A stretch of DNA of 64,000 bases. Origin: Erigeron canadensis (taxonomy: Eukaryota; Streptophyta; Magnoliopsida; Asterales; Asteraceae). Position numbers and translations under genes: made by a program. Positions within the stretch are counted from its first letter, which is position 1, and the number at the start of each line of letters is the position of its first letter. The stretch lies in NCBI RefSeq assembly GCF_010389155.1, contig NC_057764.1, positions 1,364,001-1,428,000 on the forward strand, in the 5' to 3' direction. Under the pieces are notes generated by a model. The model was given only the letters and a program-made list of their open reading frames with translations, was not told the DNA's origin and did not search any database. Positions 36,899 to 48,200 of the stretch are shown piece after piece.

Positions 36899-37872
36899 TG
36901 TTAGGTCCAGTTTAAGCTATAAACTGGAGCTCTCCAGCGACATCTGGAGAGCATGCAGAATTGTCCGAAATATTAGAATTCCAGTTGCATTGTACAGTTT
37001 TAGCAACTGATGACTTCCGTTAGTTGAGATCTGAAGACTAGAATCTGAAGACCTTCCAGTTGAAGTCAAAGACAACAAATGTAAGACAGAGATTGGCAAT
37101 GGCAGCGAAGCCTAGTTGACAATCTACCAGATCAATCAACTGGAGAATCCTCCAGTGTAAATGCTCTTACAAAGCTTTACACTGATTACGAGGAGGACCT
37201 TTTACACTACATCCTTTTAACCGGACAACAATATTGTCTCTGGATAAAAGTGCAAAGATGTAGAGTGGTTGAATAAAGTAACCTTTTGTCTTACTTTATT
37301 TAGCACACACAAAGGATTATTTAACAATACTTTTGTGTGCTGTCAACCATATTTGTACGTCAAAGTTGAGATCCCTATGCTCAATCTTCGACTATAAATA
37401 GAGGTCCTTGCACAAGCATTTTCACAACTTTGCAAGTACATACATTCTGCAATATTGGTGAACTTGTGCAATATTCTCTCAATCGCAAAAAGGAACATTT
37501 CACAACTTTAAGTGTTTTGATTGTTTAGGAGAATTTCCAAGTTTAGATCAATTGTATTTCATGGGTTGTTAGGATATTTACATTCTTGTATTATCTCGGT
37601 TCCGCAACAACCTTGTATTTTATTTAAACAATTACTAAATAAAATACACTTGAAAATTACATATTGTCTCACCAATTTATATACTTGTCATTTATATTAT
37701 TGCATTACATTGACTTACACATTCTGTCACCTTAATACATTTACTCCAGTTAACCTGGTACACAATCATTCTAAACTGGTCATATCCAGATTAATTGATT
37801 GTGTTGCAAAGTTCACTCACCATCGACATAGAGGTGTCTTCAGCACCCATTTAGTAATAGTTGGGACTTTCA
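36899..37872 (+). repeat. 3' LTR of element E
   Basis: This is the second 974-bp copy, ending GGGACTTTCA and followed by the TSD CTCAT. TATAAATA is at 37393-37400. It differs from the 5' LTR at about 18 sites by eye. Confidence 0.96.
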
Positions 37873-37934
37873 CTCATCAAATTCTTTCCTACAAGACAAA
37901 ACGACACGTACTTCAGACCTTACAATATATCACT

Positions 37935-37945
37935 AAGGGGGAGAA
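37935..37945 (+). other. Polypurine tract of element B
   Basis: AAGGGGGAGAA lies directly before the 3' LTR start TGTTAGAAATTC at 37946. Confidence 0.85.
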
Positions 37946-38269
37946 TGTTAGAAATTCAAAAGTAGTGATACATTGTAATTTAAGTTATGGACTTACTTGT
38001 TGTTAAGTCATGAGTTGATGATTTCTATGGTTGAGGGGCTAATTGTGATAATTAGCATTGTTAGTTTGTTTAGACTATAAATAGCCCTCAAATCCCTTAG
38101 AAATCAACAACACTTGGCATATCAATAAAACAATTTTCATACCATTACACCTGAATAACACACACTTGATCCCAATTCTCTCTCAACACACACACAAACA
38201 CCAAGAACACACACACTAACCAAATGCCATTGTTGATGTGAATTCGAGTGATAAAATCGTGTTGTTACA
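37946..38269 (+). repeat. 3' LTR of element B
   Basis: This 324-bp copy of 11896-12219 has about four differences by eye and ends TTGTTACA. The sequence after it (CGTAC) and the resumed aORF frame mark the return to element A. Confidence 0.93.
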
Positions 38270-38274
38270 CGTAC

Positions 38275-38989
38275 TAGTTTGATGATACGTGATACGTATA
38301 AACCATCAATGTTTTGGGAGTTTGTCTCAGACAAGGATGCACCCAAATACTTCTCAGTGATACAAAGTTGGTTCTATGATCACAGAATCAAATTATTTAT
38401 TATCAAGAGAAAGGAGGGTTGCCAGTACATGTCAATAAGTCAAAAACACTTCCACTCTCTCAGTGAATCTGACATGATAGATTTGGGAAGACACTGGTTC
38501 GTTAATCTTCAGAGCAATGGACTTGCAGATTTCTACTGGAAAAGATTCAGAGATGAAAGAATTAAGTATTTCAGTGATAGAGGTCTGAAGCCAGAAGAAA
38601 GGTTGATAAAGCCAACACCTTTGAAGAAGATTACGAATTCAGATGGCACATTTCGGTTTGTTCAGAAAAGAATTAAATGTGTTAAGAAGGTTCCCACTAT
38701 CAGATAGGATCAAGATATGCTGATGGAGATGACATTTTGGCAGATCGATATCAAGTCAGGCGAAGCACAGATGTTTGTTGATGATTCAAAGAAACAAATG
38801 TTGCTACGCATGTATGATCCGATGCAGGTTGTCAATTTGTCAAGAGGTGATCAAAGAAGACTTTTGGATACACCTTGTTTAGCAGTGGATTTTTGGAGAG
38901 TAGAGGAAAGGCGCTATCGCAACATTCTCGCACATTGTTTGCAGGAGAGAATTCATGCGAATAGCACCAGGCTTTTATTTAACGGATAG
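38275..38989 (+). pseudogene. aORF of element A, C-terminal part after the B insertion
   Basis: It continues, in frame, the segment ending at 11895. One TAG (38705-38707) interrupts it, and TAG 38987-38989 ends it. It encodes a basic, compact domain with aromatic residues (MFWEF, QSWFYDHRIK) and the motif Y-M-S-I-S...LSESDMIDLGRH, followed by a W-rich tail. The D aORF carries a comparable C-terminal block (R-Y-E...LSASEW). No family was recognised. It may be the second folded domain of the aORF protein. Confidence 0.6.
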
Positions 38990-39025
38990 CTTTGAAGACT
39001 TTAAAGAGATCTAGTTGCAATCGTC

Positions 39026-39034
39026 AAGGGGGAG
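39026..39034 (+). other. Polypurine tract of element A
   Basis: AAGGGGGAG lies two bases before the 3' LTR start TGTAGATG at 39037, as expected for the plus-strand primer. Confidence 0.75.
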
Positions 39035-39036
39035 TC

Positions 39037-39720
39037 TGTAGATGCAGATTCGTTGTGACAATCGCAACATAGATTTGATTATTGTTTATGTTTTTACGAA
39101 CTTGTGGGTAATCATTGAAATAAGAACTTGTGTTGATATTTAATGATTACGTTTGAACTTCAATATTATATCTGTTTGTATTTTGTATTGTGTTTGTGTG
39201 TTATATATTGTTTTACAGGTACAAGAACATAGAATCAAGGTTTATAAGTGTCGTAGAACACTTAAACGATGATTGGATGTTATGTACAAGCCAAACGAAG
39301 TCAAACAAAGAGTCAAAGGCACGTCCCTCGTGCTGACGTCATCAGCATGAAGGATTACCCTCGTGCTAACGTCAGCACGAGGTGAATTGACTTATTGTTA
39401 ATTCGGGCTTAATTACGCGATTAAGGCCGAAGCCCACACAACCCAATATCAACTAGTATAAATACAAGATCTAATCTACGAAATTAGGTTAATGATTTAC
39501 GAATTCTTGATAGATATTCACGAATTTGCGAGCTAAGGTTATTTGTTCCTTCGTGTGTTCTTCTATACGAACCACAAGCCTTGTGCATCTCCTTGGGTTG
39601 ATTAATTACTTATTAATTACCAAAAGGCAATAGCAATCTAGTTATCTCAAGAGGATTCCGCACTCTTGACATAACGAATCGCATCTTATTACGATCCACA
39701 CAACAATAGGGCACCTTACA
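39037..39720 (+). repeat. 3' LTR of element A
   Basis: It starts TGTAGATGCAG just after the purine tract. TATAAATA at 39457-39464 is a likely promoter. GACGTC-containing palindromes lie near 39335-39390. The end is set at CTTACA (39720) because it mirrors the TGTA start. The 5' partner is outside the window, so the right border is uncertain by a few bases. Confidence 0.75.
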
Positions 39721-40004
39721 ATACCTCTATTTATCTAAGTGTATTCCACTACGTATTTTGTTAATATTTTATTATATATATCCCAAACGGTTACCTCGTT
39801 TATCTCCCAAATGGGCAACTTGTACACTGTACGCGCCGTATGAACTCGAGTACAGGTGAAATCGTGGTTCATACAGTCACATCACACATACATACGTACA
39901 TATATACAGTGTCCTATAATTTAAATAATATTTCATATGCCACATATAAAAAAGAGTACATGTGACGACTCACTTTTTGCAGTTATGGGACCCATTTCCA
40001 TGCC

Positions 40005-40162
40005 ATATATATACAAATCTCTTCCACTTCTCCTCCTTTTACGTTCATTTCATTCTCTCAAAACTTCCAAATCTCTCAAACTCTCTCAAATCTTTTCTGT
40101 TCTCTCAAAATATTCATCTCAAATTCTCAGTCATATCATATTCTAATCTTTTCCCATCTAAA
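40005..40162 (+). promoter_or_regulatory. Putative internal promoter and leader of the D aORF
   Basis: ATATATATA at 40005-40013 lies 149 bases before the ATG at 40163. The interval is rich in CTCTCAAA runs. The spacing and composition resemble 33658-33796 in element E. Confidence 0.5.
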
Positions 40163-43100
40163 ATGGCTTCTTCATCTGAGAATGTTCCTGAACAACAAAA
40201 TCTCTCATATCTCAACTCAAAAGTATATGATAATGAAGGCATTTGTTCTTCTAATCAAGTGTCCTTCCAAGCTTCTAAACTGCTCATCAAGGCCAATAAT
40301 TATCTGGGATCTGAAGAGATCCCATCCAAAACCAAAGGATACTTCTCAATGCTTGATTTCATCATGGGATGTCCTTCCAGAAAGGCTATCTATAATGATC
40401 CCAAGGATATGTGTGTCCACCTCCTAAGGGAGTTTTGGTGGACATGTGATTATAAAGTTGCCAGTAGCACCATCACTGGCACTGTAATGAAAGGAGAACA
40501 CACTATTTCCATCTCAGTAGACTCACTGAGAGATGATCTTCGTCTTCCCAAATAATCGGAAGAGCATCCATATAGTGAGTTGGTCCCCATTGGTGTATGG
40601 AAGGAATGGTTGTTAACCATTGGCTATGGGACCAACATGGAACCAGCACAACCTGTGCACAGCAATCCTCAGAAGAAGTATCTGCCAGGGGTATGGAGGC
40701 TGCTGTTCACTCATGTGATCCAATGTCTTGGTGGCAACAGTGGCTCTTTTGATCAAGCCACTGCTGCCCAAATGCAAATGATATATGTGCTGGCAAATGG
40801 TCGCAATATTGACTTTGCCAGCGTAATTTTTGAAGACCTGAAGGTGAAGGTCACAATCAAGAACAAATCAAGCTCAGTGCCCTTTCCTCGTTTTCTCTCA
40901 TTGATCTTCAAAAGGGAGCTAAAAGATAAGTACCTTCCTGAAGGTGCTCAATTCATCCTCTTTCTAAGGGTTGCAAGCTCTGTTTATAAGTTTCCTGCTT
41001 GTGACCCAGATAATTTTGATCCAAAGTATGTTGTGCTGGAGCTGGTATGCTGATAATCCCCCCAGCAACTTCCAAAGTTCCCAAGAAAACCAAGAAAACA
41101 CTCGTCTCAACTTCTTCCACTTCACCTCCTGCTGCTGTCCAAAAACGGCAGCAACGAGTACCAAAGGGCCAAACTTCTACGGTTATGAAGTCCTCACTGC
41201 CCAAGGACAATAGAGACCCAGCCAGCCCATCAGCAGTCTCAAAAAAGGCTGCTGACGAGAAAAAGGGTAACCGAAAGCAGCCACCTCAATCTTCTGTAGG
41301 CGAGGTTGGTGAAGATCAAGGGCCACCCCAGCCCACTAGAGTTGAGTCAACCGAACAAATAATTCCCTCTTCTTCTCAACCCTCTGAGTCGTTGTCAGCA
41401 ACCATATCATAGGTGATGCTAGAGACAACAAAATCTACGGCCGATGATGCTTTGGTGGGACAACACACTGAAGCTGAGGCATCCGCTTCCCTTACCCCTC
41501 TAAATTTCTCTGTTGAAGAAAGGATGGGTGCTGATTTTGAGAATGTTGAGGGTGTTTGTGGTGAAGTAAGTTTGGTTGAAGGTGCTGAGGTTGTCGCACA
41601 AGAAAAGTTAATTGCAAATATTGATGTTGCTGAGGAGAGTGACCTAGAATTGGGAGATTTTATGGTTAATGACTTCCAGCCTGGACTCCTCCGCCCAGGC
41701 TGATGAACAAGAAGCAAGTGACATGGAGGAGGATGCTGATGAGGAGACTGCTGCTGATGATACTACAGCAGTCATTGAAATTCCTGAAAAGGCTGCTGCT
41801 GATAATAATGCAGCAGTCCTTACGGAAAATCCTGAAGACGCTGCTGATGATAATGCAGCAGCTACTGTGGTTGTTGAACCTGCTGGTGAAGTTGTACCAG
41901 CAGTGTGTGTTGAACAAGCAGATGTGCCAAAGAGTTAGGAATCTTTTTTTCTACTAACTCTGCTGACAGGCTTGCCAGAATTGAAGAAAAGTTGAATGAT
42001 CTCACCAAAGCTGCCACACTCGCTGTTCAAATCAAAAGTCATGAAGATGACAGTTTGGTGAAGATCTTAGAAAGCTGGTACAACAAGCAAAATGAAAACA
42101 CTGCTAGCATCGAGACACTCAAAGAAAAATCTGTTTCTATGGCTGCTGATCAAGAGAAGTTGTGCACTTATACTAATGTCATCAAAAAAGATCAGCAGGC
42201 CATTTGAGGTTTCTCGCGATCGCTGTGCAAAATTGGGACTGTTGTACGGTTTTCAGCAAAGAAGGCATCCAGCAGCAGTGAATTTGCTGCTGCTGAAGCA
42301 AAAAGGGTTGCTGACCTGGTCTCTCCTCTCATCTCCCAGGTTGAATGCAACACCAAGGCCATAAATGCCTTGGAAACTCAAGTGGCCAGTCTTCCTCCAT
42401 ATGTCTCATTCACTGAGGAAGATCGTAAGCGCCAAGAGAACTTAGTGAAAGAAGTTGGGGAAATAAAGACTATGTTGTCCCAACTTCTTCAACAGCAGGC
42501 AGCCCCAACAACAATGGTGGAGGTAGTTATTAATGATACTACCTCCAAGGGGGAGAAAGTTGATGCTGCTGTAATGGTACTTGTCAGTGAAGCTGTTAAC
42601 AAAGCGGTGAGCGATATCTATGAAGCTTCTACTGACAAGGTTGCAAATGAAGATAACACTGCTGCGGCCACTGAAAAACAAGATGATCTGGCAATAGTGG
42701 CTATCAGTGAGAAAAATGTGAACACTCCCCCTTGCTGGTGTTGAGGGGGAGACAAAAATGGATGCTGAAGTCCCCCTGCTGGTGCTGAGGGGGAGACTGA
42801 AGATGTTAATGCTGAAGGGGAGCAGCAGATTGTTGGAAAATTTCCCCAACCTGAAAATTCTGAAGCTGAGCAGATGGAACTAGAAACCATGAAAGTTGTA
42901 TGGGAAGCTGGGTTCGCTCAGGAAATGGTTGTAGACAGATCTCATGAAATGTTGCCAATCTTTCACAGACGATATCTGGTGAATGCTAAGATCACTCCAA
43001 TGACTGATAGTCAAAGGAGATAGCTCACGAGGTCTGGATTCTTCAAGAAACCTCTAGCTGCTGCCACCTCGCTCTCTGCTAAATCTCTGACCATCCAATC

Positions 43101-44106
43101 CCCAGCAGGTCATCAACATCAAATGATTGACATTCTGGCCTTGATTGCTGAGGGCAAAACTCAAGAAGAAGCCATCAAGGAGCTGGACAAAATCAAAGAG
43201 AACCAAGAAAATGAAAAGAAAAACTTGGAATTCATAAGACAGCTGCCACTCCTTGAAAAAGATCAATTGGATGCTGAGCAGAAGATGATTCTACAAACAG
43301 GTGGTGCTGAAGCTCTCTACAGACATAAACATGATGAAGTAGAGAAGCAGTTTAGTGAAAAGAGAGCCAAGTTTGATGTTGAAAAGGCTAAATGGTTAAA
43401 GTACATGAATGACAGGAGGAGGCCTCAAAGAATAGTAGTTGCTGAAGCCTTTCGTGCTGACATGGGCCTAAAGACTAATTTGAAGATTTTAAGAGAAGGT
43501 GCTGACAAGCCAGTCAGATATGAAGGTGTCAAGGCAACTACTTTGAGTGCATCTGAATGGGCTGAAGTGTATATGCTGATCAAAGACAAAAAGGCTCCCA
43601 ACTACGATCAATTGAAGAACATGCTGAGGGAGTACTTTGAGAAGGCAAGAGGTTTTGAAACAAAGTTCAAGTGTGATCTACCTATGCTGAGGCTAGTGTT
43701 TGGAGCTCCAACAGCTATCTCAATGTCTGTTGGCAAGAAAGTACAAAGAAAAAGAAAAGAAATGCATCAATCCTTGCCAGCAGCTCTTCCTCCTCTAGGT
43801 GTGTTACTTTAAATCTTCGTTTGCCTTCCAGGTGTGTTTGAAGAAGGAAGAACATTAGAGTCCCCTGTTGGCATATTCTTCCAAAACTTCCAGAACGATC
43901 AACTCTTTTTCAGATTGGCAGAAATAGAAATAGCTTCCACTGGGTTTCTCATCAGCATTAGAAAGAGATTCTCCAAGTTAGCAAGTGCCACATGGTTCAT
44001 CAACAAGATTGATGAAGAGTTGTTAAAGCCTCATAGAAGAGATGATCCAGTGCTGAGGATTGCCAAGCAGGAGGACGCTAGGGAGATTGAAGCTGCTAAT
44101 CTTTAG
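40163..44106 (+). pseudogene. aORF of element D, heavily frame-shifted
   Basis: The ATG at 40163 follows a CT-rich leader. The first frame (to 41053, with TAA 40553-40555) has L-L-R-E-F-W-W, S-L-R-D-D-L, then W-R-L-L-F, a G-x-N-I-D-F-A segment and V-P-F-P-R-F-L-S-L, matching the E aORF. The middle (41047-42744), spread over several frames, is Ala/Glu/Asp-rich and low in complexity. The last part (43123-44106, one frame, TAA 43810-43812) starts with Lys/Glu-rich coiled coil, then a folded block with RYEGVK and LSASEW, and ends at TAG 44104-44106. The function is not known to me. Sharing across three copia families argues that it was maintained for some time. Confidence 0.65.
42725..42795 (+). 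repeat. Duplicated CCCCC/GGGGG hairpins in the D aORF
   Basis: CTCCCCC (42725-42731) faces GGGGGAG (42745-42751), and a near copy has CCCCC (42772-42776) facing GGGGGAG (42789-42795). The loops TTGCTGGTGTTGA and TGCTGGTGCTGA are alike. The G-rich arms resemble the element's own PPT. Confidence 0.65.
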
Positions 44107-44232
44107 ATGTCTTACTTTGTAAAAGCTTTATGCTTCAGCTTGTAATATTCTTTGATTATATAAAAGACATCTTTCTTCAATACTTCATTCTTTTCTAAGA
44201 CTTTTCTACTCCAGCAAGTCTCCTCAGCGAAT

Positions 44233-44242
44233 AGGGGGAGAT
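44233..44242 (+). other. Polypurine tract of element D
   Basis: AGGGGGAGAT directly precedes the LTR start TGTTGAGTC at 44243. Confidence 0.8.
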
Positions 44243-44904
44243 TGTTGAGTCTTGGATTCGCTGACAAAACTTACTCGCTGAGGTATGTCGTCAGCAAGTG
44301 TTCAGCGAGTCCAATGACTCTCTTCAGCGGGTTGGATGCTGCCCAAATGTTTGTCATGGCGGGAAGTTTTTCAAACCATATAAAGACAAGAGTCACATGG
44401 TGGTTCTTCCAACTGTAACATACCTCATATGGCTAAGGTACCGTTGGGACCAATTCAAGGGTTCTCTCTCATACCCGATTTGGTAAAGAAGACAAAGGCT
44501 TCTACATGGAAGTACAAGGAGCCAATTAGATGTCGACAACCACCATCTATCACCATCAAAGGAAGGCTGTGTTGCCCTAACTCTTCCTCTATATAAAGCA
44601 ACACAACCGCATTGTATAAAGGATGTTAGTCACCTTGAAAGTGTGTGTCACTTGTATTTTCTCTTGTAAAATTATTCAAGTTTTTAGTGTGTCTAGACTT
44701 AGCAATTTACATTGTTCATTTGTATTTCTTATAAGTCAAGTTTGTAAGATCGACCATGTATTCATCGTTTAATCAATGATACATATGATTATACTTGCAT
44801 TGATTTATTACAATTGAACTTGTCATTGTTCTTGTTGTTTATCTTCTTATTTACTTTCTTGTCTAGCTTAACTATAACATAAGTTGTGCATTCGTGGATT
44901 GTCA
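44243..44904 (+). repeat. 3' LTR of element D
   Basis: It starts TGTTGAGTCTTGG and ends GTGGATTGTCA, with TATATAAA at 44590-44597. Its complement matches the split LTR of element F (60396-60480 and 62774-63038) with clear but diverged similarity, which supports both ends. Confidence 0.8.
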
Positions 44905-45231
44905 AAGACACTGGAGCTGGACACGAAAAGCTGACGCGCCGGTGAATACCGGCATACGGTGACCGTGTAAAAAGCTGACGGTGGTAAGGCAATGATGTGT
45001 TGTATTTTATATACATATCGAGTAATATACAATAATGACATCATTTGTTAATTAAAAAGTTTAATTTAACTGAAGCCACACCGCTCGCTCGCGAGCTCAT
45101 TCATAAAAGTTTCTTTATACACAACTTGTTAGCACTATAGGATTATTACAAACATAAATATATAGGCAGCAAATTAATGGGTAATTCTTTATATATGTAA
45201 CAACTGTTGTTGAGGATGCATATATATGAGT
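44905..45231. other. Gap between the D LTR and the SEO stop codon
   Basis: These 327 bases carry no ORF. They include the 3' flank and probably the 3' UTR of the SEO gene, which is transcribed leftward. No clear polyadenylation signal was identified. Confidence 0.5.
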
Positions 45232-48200
45232 TTAGTCAAAGCAGCATCGGTACATGACAAACCTCTCCATTAATCGGCCACATTCAACACAGGCTACCCT
45301 ATCGGGCCCGGTGGTTCCCGGCAATATCAAGCGATTGCAATGATGTGGGGTCGAGATTTCCATAAGATAGTCATTTAAAGCGGGTAGAAAGCCTTTCTGT
45401 TGTGCATTATCCTTCCAATCGTTGTAGTTTGTCAAACCAGTTAAAACAGTTTCCCCGTTAGCCCTATGCATCCAATCGTTTGAGCCATGACAGATCACTG
45501 ACCAGCCCTCATCATTCCCGTCATATGTAAGCATTGTAATGATCTCTTGTAAGATAGGGTCTAGGTCGCTTGACTTGTTGTGCTTCGACTTTGAGTAGAA
45601 CATATTCTCGAGTCGTACCCAGAAGTAGTGCGGCTCATAGAGAAGAATGTCGCCAAGGTTCTCCCGCCTGATTATATCGTTGATCCTTAGCAACCTCTCC
45701 CATGTATTGCTTTTCCCGACATACATCATCTCAAGTGGGATCTCTGCTGCACGGGCTACATCTTTTGCAATGAGTGTGAATTTACGTATCCACTCAATGT
45801 CCACTCCGCCATACAAACAAATGTACTTTCCATCTGCAATCTACACATACAAGAGAGCTAAAAAATGTAAATATTTTAGATCCTCTGATATTGGCCATGT
45901 ATATAGATTGGTTGTTTTTTTAAGGGAAATATATATGTCGGACAAACTTTTTCTCCAATAACCAAGTAGTCTAACATGACATATCTTGTTGAGAGGATCT
46001 CACCGACTGATAACAAAAGTTATATTTGGGATAGACGAGTGTACCCATTCGGAAATCCTTGGGTCAAAACCACCGTCAAGCAGCCCCATTCTCCAAGTTT
46101 CCTCTTTCCAGAGGGCTTCTTCCTTCTGACTAGTGAATGGGAACGCTTCAATTCCCCAAGTCCATATCATATGTAGCGCGTTGGTGTTAACGATCCTCCC
46201 TTGAGGATCCATCACCACAAGTATTGGTTTGTGGTTGAAGTGCCAGTCCTCCTTTATGTACTTGATTACTGCTGGTTGAAGTAATAAAGGGTCACATACC
46301 AAAATAAACCATGGAATCATTCTTCTTGACTCCTCAAACTGACGTTGGTGCACTTCGTCAAATGGTGTTTCTGTATCATCAGGCACCACCGGGAGCCAGA
46401 CGACCTCATACTTGTTCTCAGTTTCCATTCTCATCATGCCATGCATATAATTAAAGATCCAATACTCTTCTATCGATAGGTCAAGGTCGGAAATGAGTAA
46501 CAACACAATCTTCTTCTTTAGAGCTTCTATGCTAACCTAGTTATACACAAATATATATTTTCGAATGTTAGTCAATAACCATTATACAAACTATGTTTTG
46601 ATGAAATAGTGCATATGAACACCTACTCGATTGTCTGTAAAAAGTCGGTACAGTGGTAACTGATCATCCTTAGAGTAGATCAAATGCTTGAGAGGCGTCA
46701 CATTATCACGATGTGGAGTGTCCATGATGCGAACAATCGTTTGGTATGCTTCATTCTTCTTCTTCTCATCTAGTTAGCAATTTGAAAAATGCCATGAATT
46801 ATTGATCTCAGTTGATATAGATCTCTACATTGAACATGTGCCTACATCTAATATTTTTTCTCTTACCAATGTGTTGATAGCAAAGTACTAACTGATTTTT
46901 GAGGTGATCGTGAAAGTTACTGATCTTATGGGCCAAACTTGATAGCTCCCACCCGTCTATGGTCTTCACGATATGCCTATTACAATAGATGTTCAATCAG
47001 TTGTATATGGAAGAAATATGTTACGAGAATGCAAAAAGAAACAAGATGAATTGATAACGTACTCTTGTCCCTTTTGGACGAGGTTAATGAGTATAGACGC
47101 ACAAGCCACAATGCTTTGGATGATCCAATAAACTGCAGCTGCAATATGAGTTGTGGCTATCACCAGTTCCGGAGTCTCGGGGCTAATATACTGCTCCGGT
47201 AGCATCTTAATTTCTACAATGCAACGAGTCAGGTCAAGCATACTCTTCGTCAGGTTGGTGACAGCTTGAAACCGCAGTTTAAGAGCGTTACCGCTTTCCT
47301 GCATATCAGGCAACTGCTTGAGGCGGCTCACTGATCGCGCGAGTGGGTTGGAAATGTAAAGCTGAGCCACCAACCAAAACTCGGCATAATTCAATGCAAA
47401 AGCTGATAGAGCAATAACAGCTTTTGCATCCCACGCGTAGTTGGAAAGCATGTTCAAAATCCCCATGGTGGTTGTGTGTGCGTCTCCACCTCCAATACAC
47501 TTGCTAGAAATCTGCAATTTAAATTATAATTTACATTAGATTATTTCTCATGTAATATGCGGATTAAATATATTAATTAGATTATTTCTCGTGTAATATA
47601 CGGATTAAATATATTAAGTTGTCGTTATGACTTGTAATATAATTAATAGTTATAAATGAGACATAGTGATATTTGATAATACTATTATTATAAAAAAATG
47701 TTTTCTATCAAAAGTTATTAATAAGATATGTATGTTAATTATATTCTTTTTGACGATATAAATTTAGACATAGATATTACTTGATAAAATTTTTATACAT
47801 ATTAACATGCTAAATTTTTATACTCCATATAAAACTTCAACAAAGATTGATAAATTATGTTGAAAAATGGTGATTTTCCATTTTTATAATCTTTTATTTT
47901 TTTGATTATTCTAAACAACCTATATACATATAAGTAATATCTTTTATCTAAATATTATAAGATACTAACGATTTAAAACTAAATACTTATAACCAATATT
48001 CATTGCGTTATTTGATAAAACTCCGATATAAACTCAAAATCTAGATTCTAAAAATCGTTACGCGATTTTGCAAATTCGCAATATGTTGACTTTGACGCTT
48101 TATTTTTTTATAATTATTTATTTATTTTTTTGCAAAATCGCAATGTGTTTTATTGTGAATTTCTGGTTTTCCATGTGACCGTGTTATATAAGTTGCTCAT

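Larger units (their letters stand above)
25896..37872 (+). mobile_element. Copia LTR retrotransposon E, complete, with aORF (contains J)
   Basis: It is bounded by 974-bp LTRs (25896-26869 and 36899-37872) and a perfect 5-bp TSD, CTCAT at 25891-25895 and 37873-37877. Between them are a PBS, gag, pol, an extra ORF and a PPT. It is inserted in the 3' noncoding region of B. Solo LTR J is inserted in its reverse transcriptase/RNase H region. About 18 LTR differences are seen by eye, with no length change. Confidence 0.96.
11896..38269 (+). mobile_element. Copia LTR retrotransposon B (contains K and E)
   Basis: A 324-bp 5' LTR (11896-12219) and a 324-bp 3' LTR (37946-38269) bound it, with about four differences by eye. 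Both start TGTTAGAAATTC and end TTGTTACA. The flanks are CATAC (11891-11895) and CGTAC (38270-38274), an imperfect 5-bp TSD. Inside are a PBS, a 1.1 kb leader, a very long gag, pol and a 2.5 kb 3' noncoding region. Two later insertions, solo LTR K and element E, lie inside. It is inserted in the aORF of A. Confidence 0.93.
1..39720 (+). mobile_element. Copia LTR retrotransposon A (5' end outside window, interrupted by B)
   Basis: The order gag, protease, integrase, reverse transcriptase and RNase H is seen from base 3 to 5865. It is followed by a long spacer, an extra 3' ORF (8694-11895 and 38275-38989), a G-rich purine tract near 39026-39034 and a 3' LTR (39037-39720). Element B (11896-38269) splits it. 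Removing B with one 5-bp target copy puts the extra ORF back in one frame. The 5' LTR, PBS and gag start lie left of the window. The copia assignment rests on integrase preceding reverse transcriptase and on the YVDD motif. In-frame stops make it non-autonomous in this copy. Confidence 0.9.
39721..44904 (+). mobile_element. 3' half of copia element D (aORF and 3' LTR)
   Basis: No gag or pol is seen. The segment starts at the border with the LTR of A and holds a TATA/CT-rich leader, a decayed aORF, a purine tract and a 662-bp LTR. The simplest reading is that A inserted between the pol and aORF of D, leaving the 5' half of D left of the window. The LTR is related to the interrupted LTR of F, so D and F belong to one family. 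Confidence 0.75.

Noticed and set aside
46000..46044. Extension of SEO exon 6 to the TGA near 46000
   Set aside because: The donor GG|GTACAC after the W codon at 46045 joins in phase to the family-typical ADGKYICLYGG of exon 7; reading on gives non-family residues and a stop.
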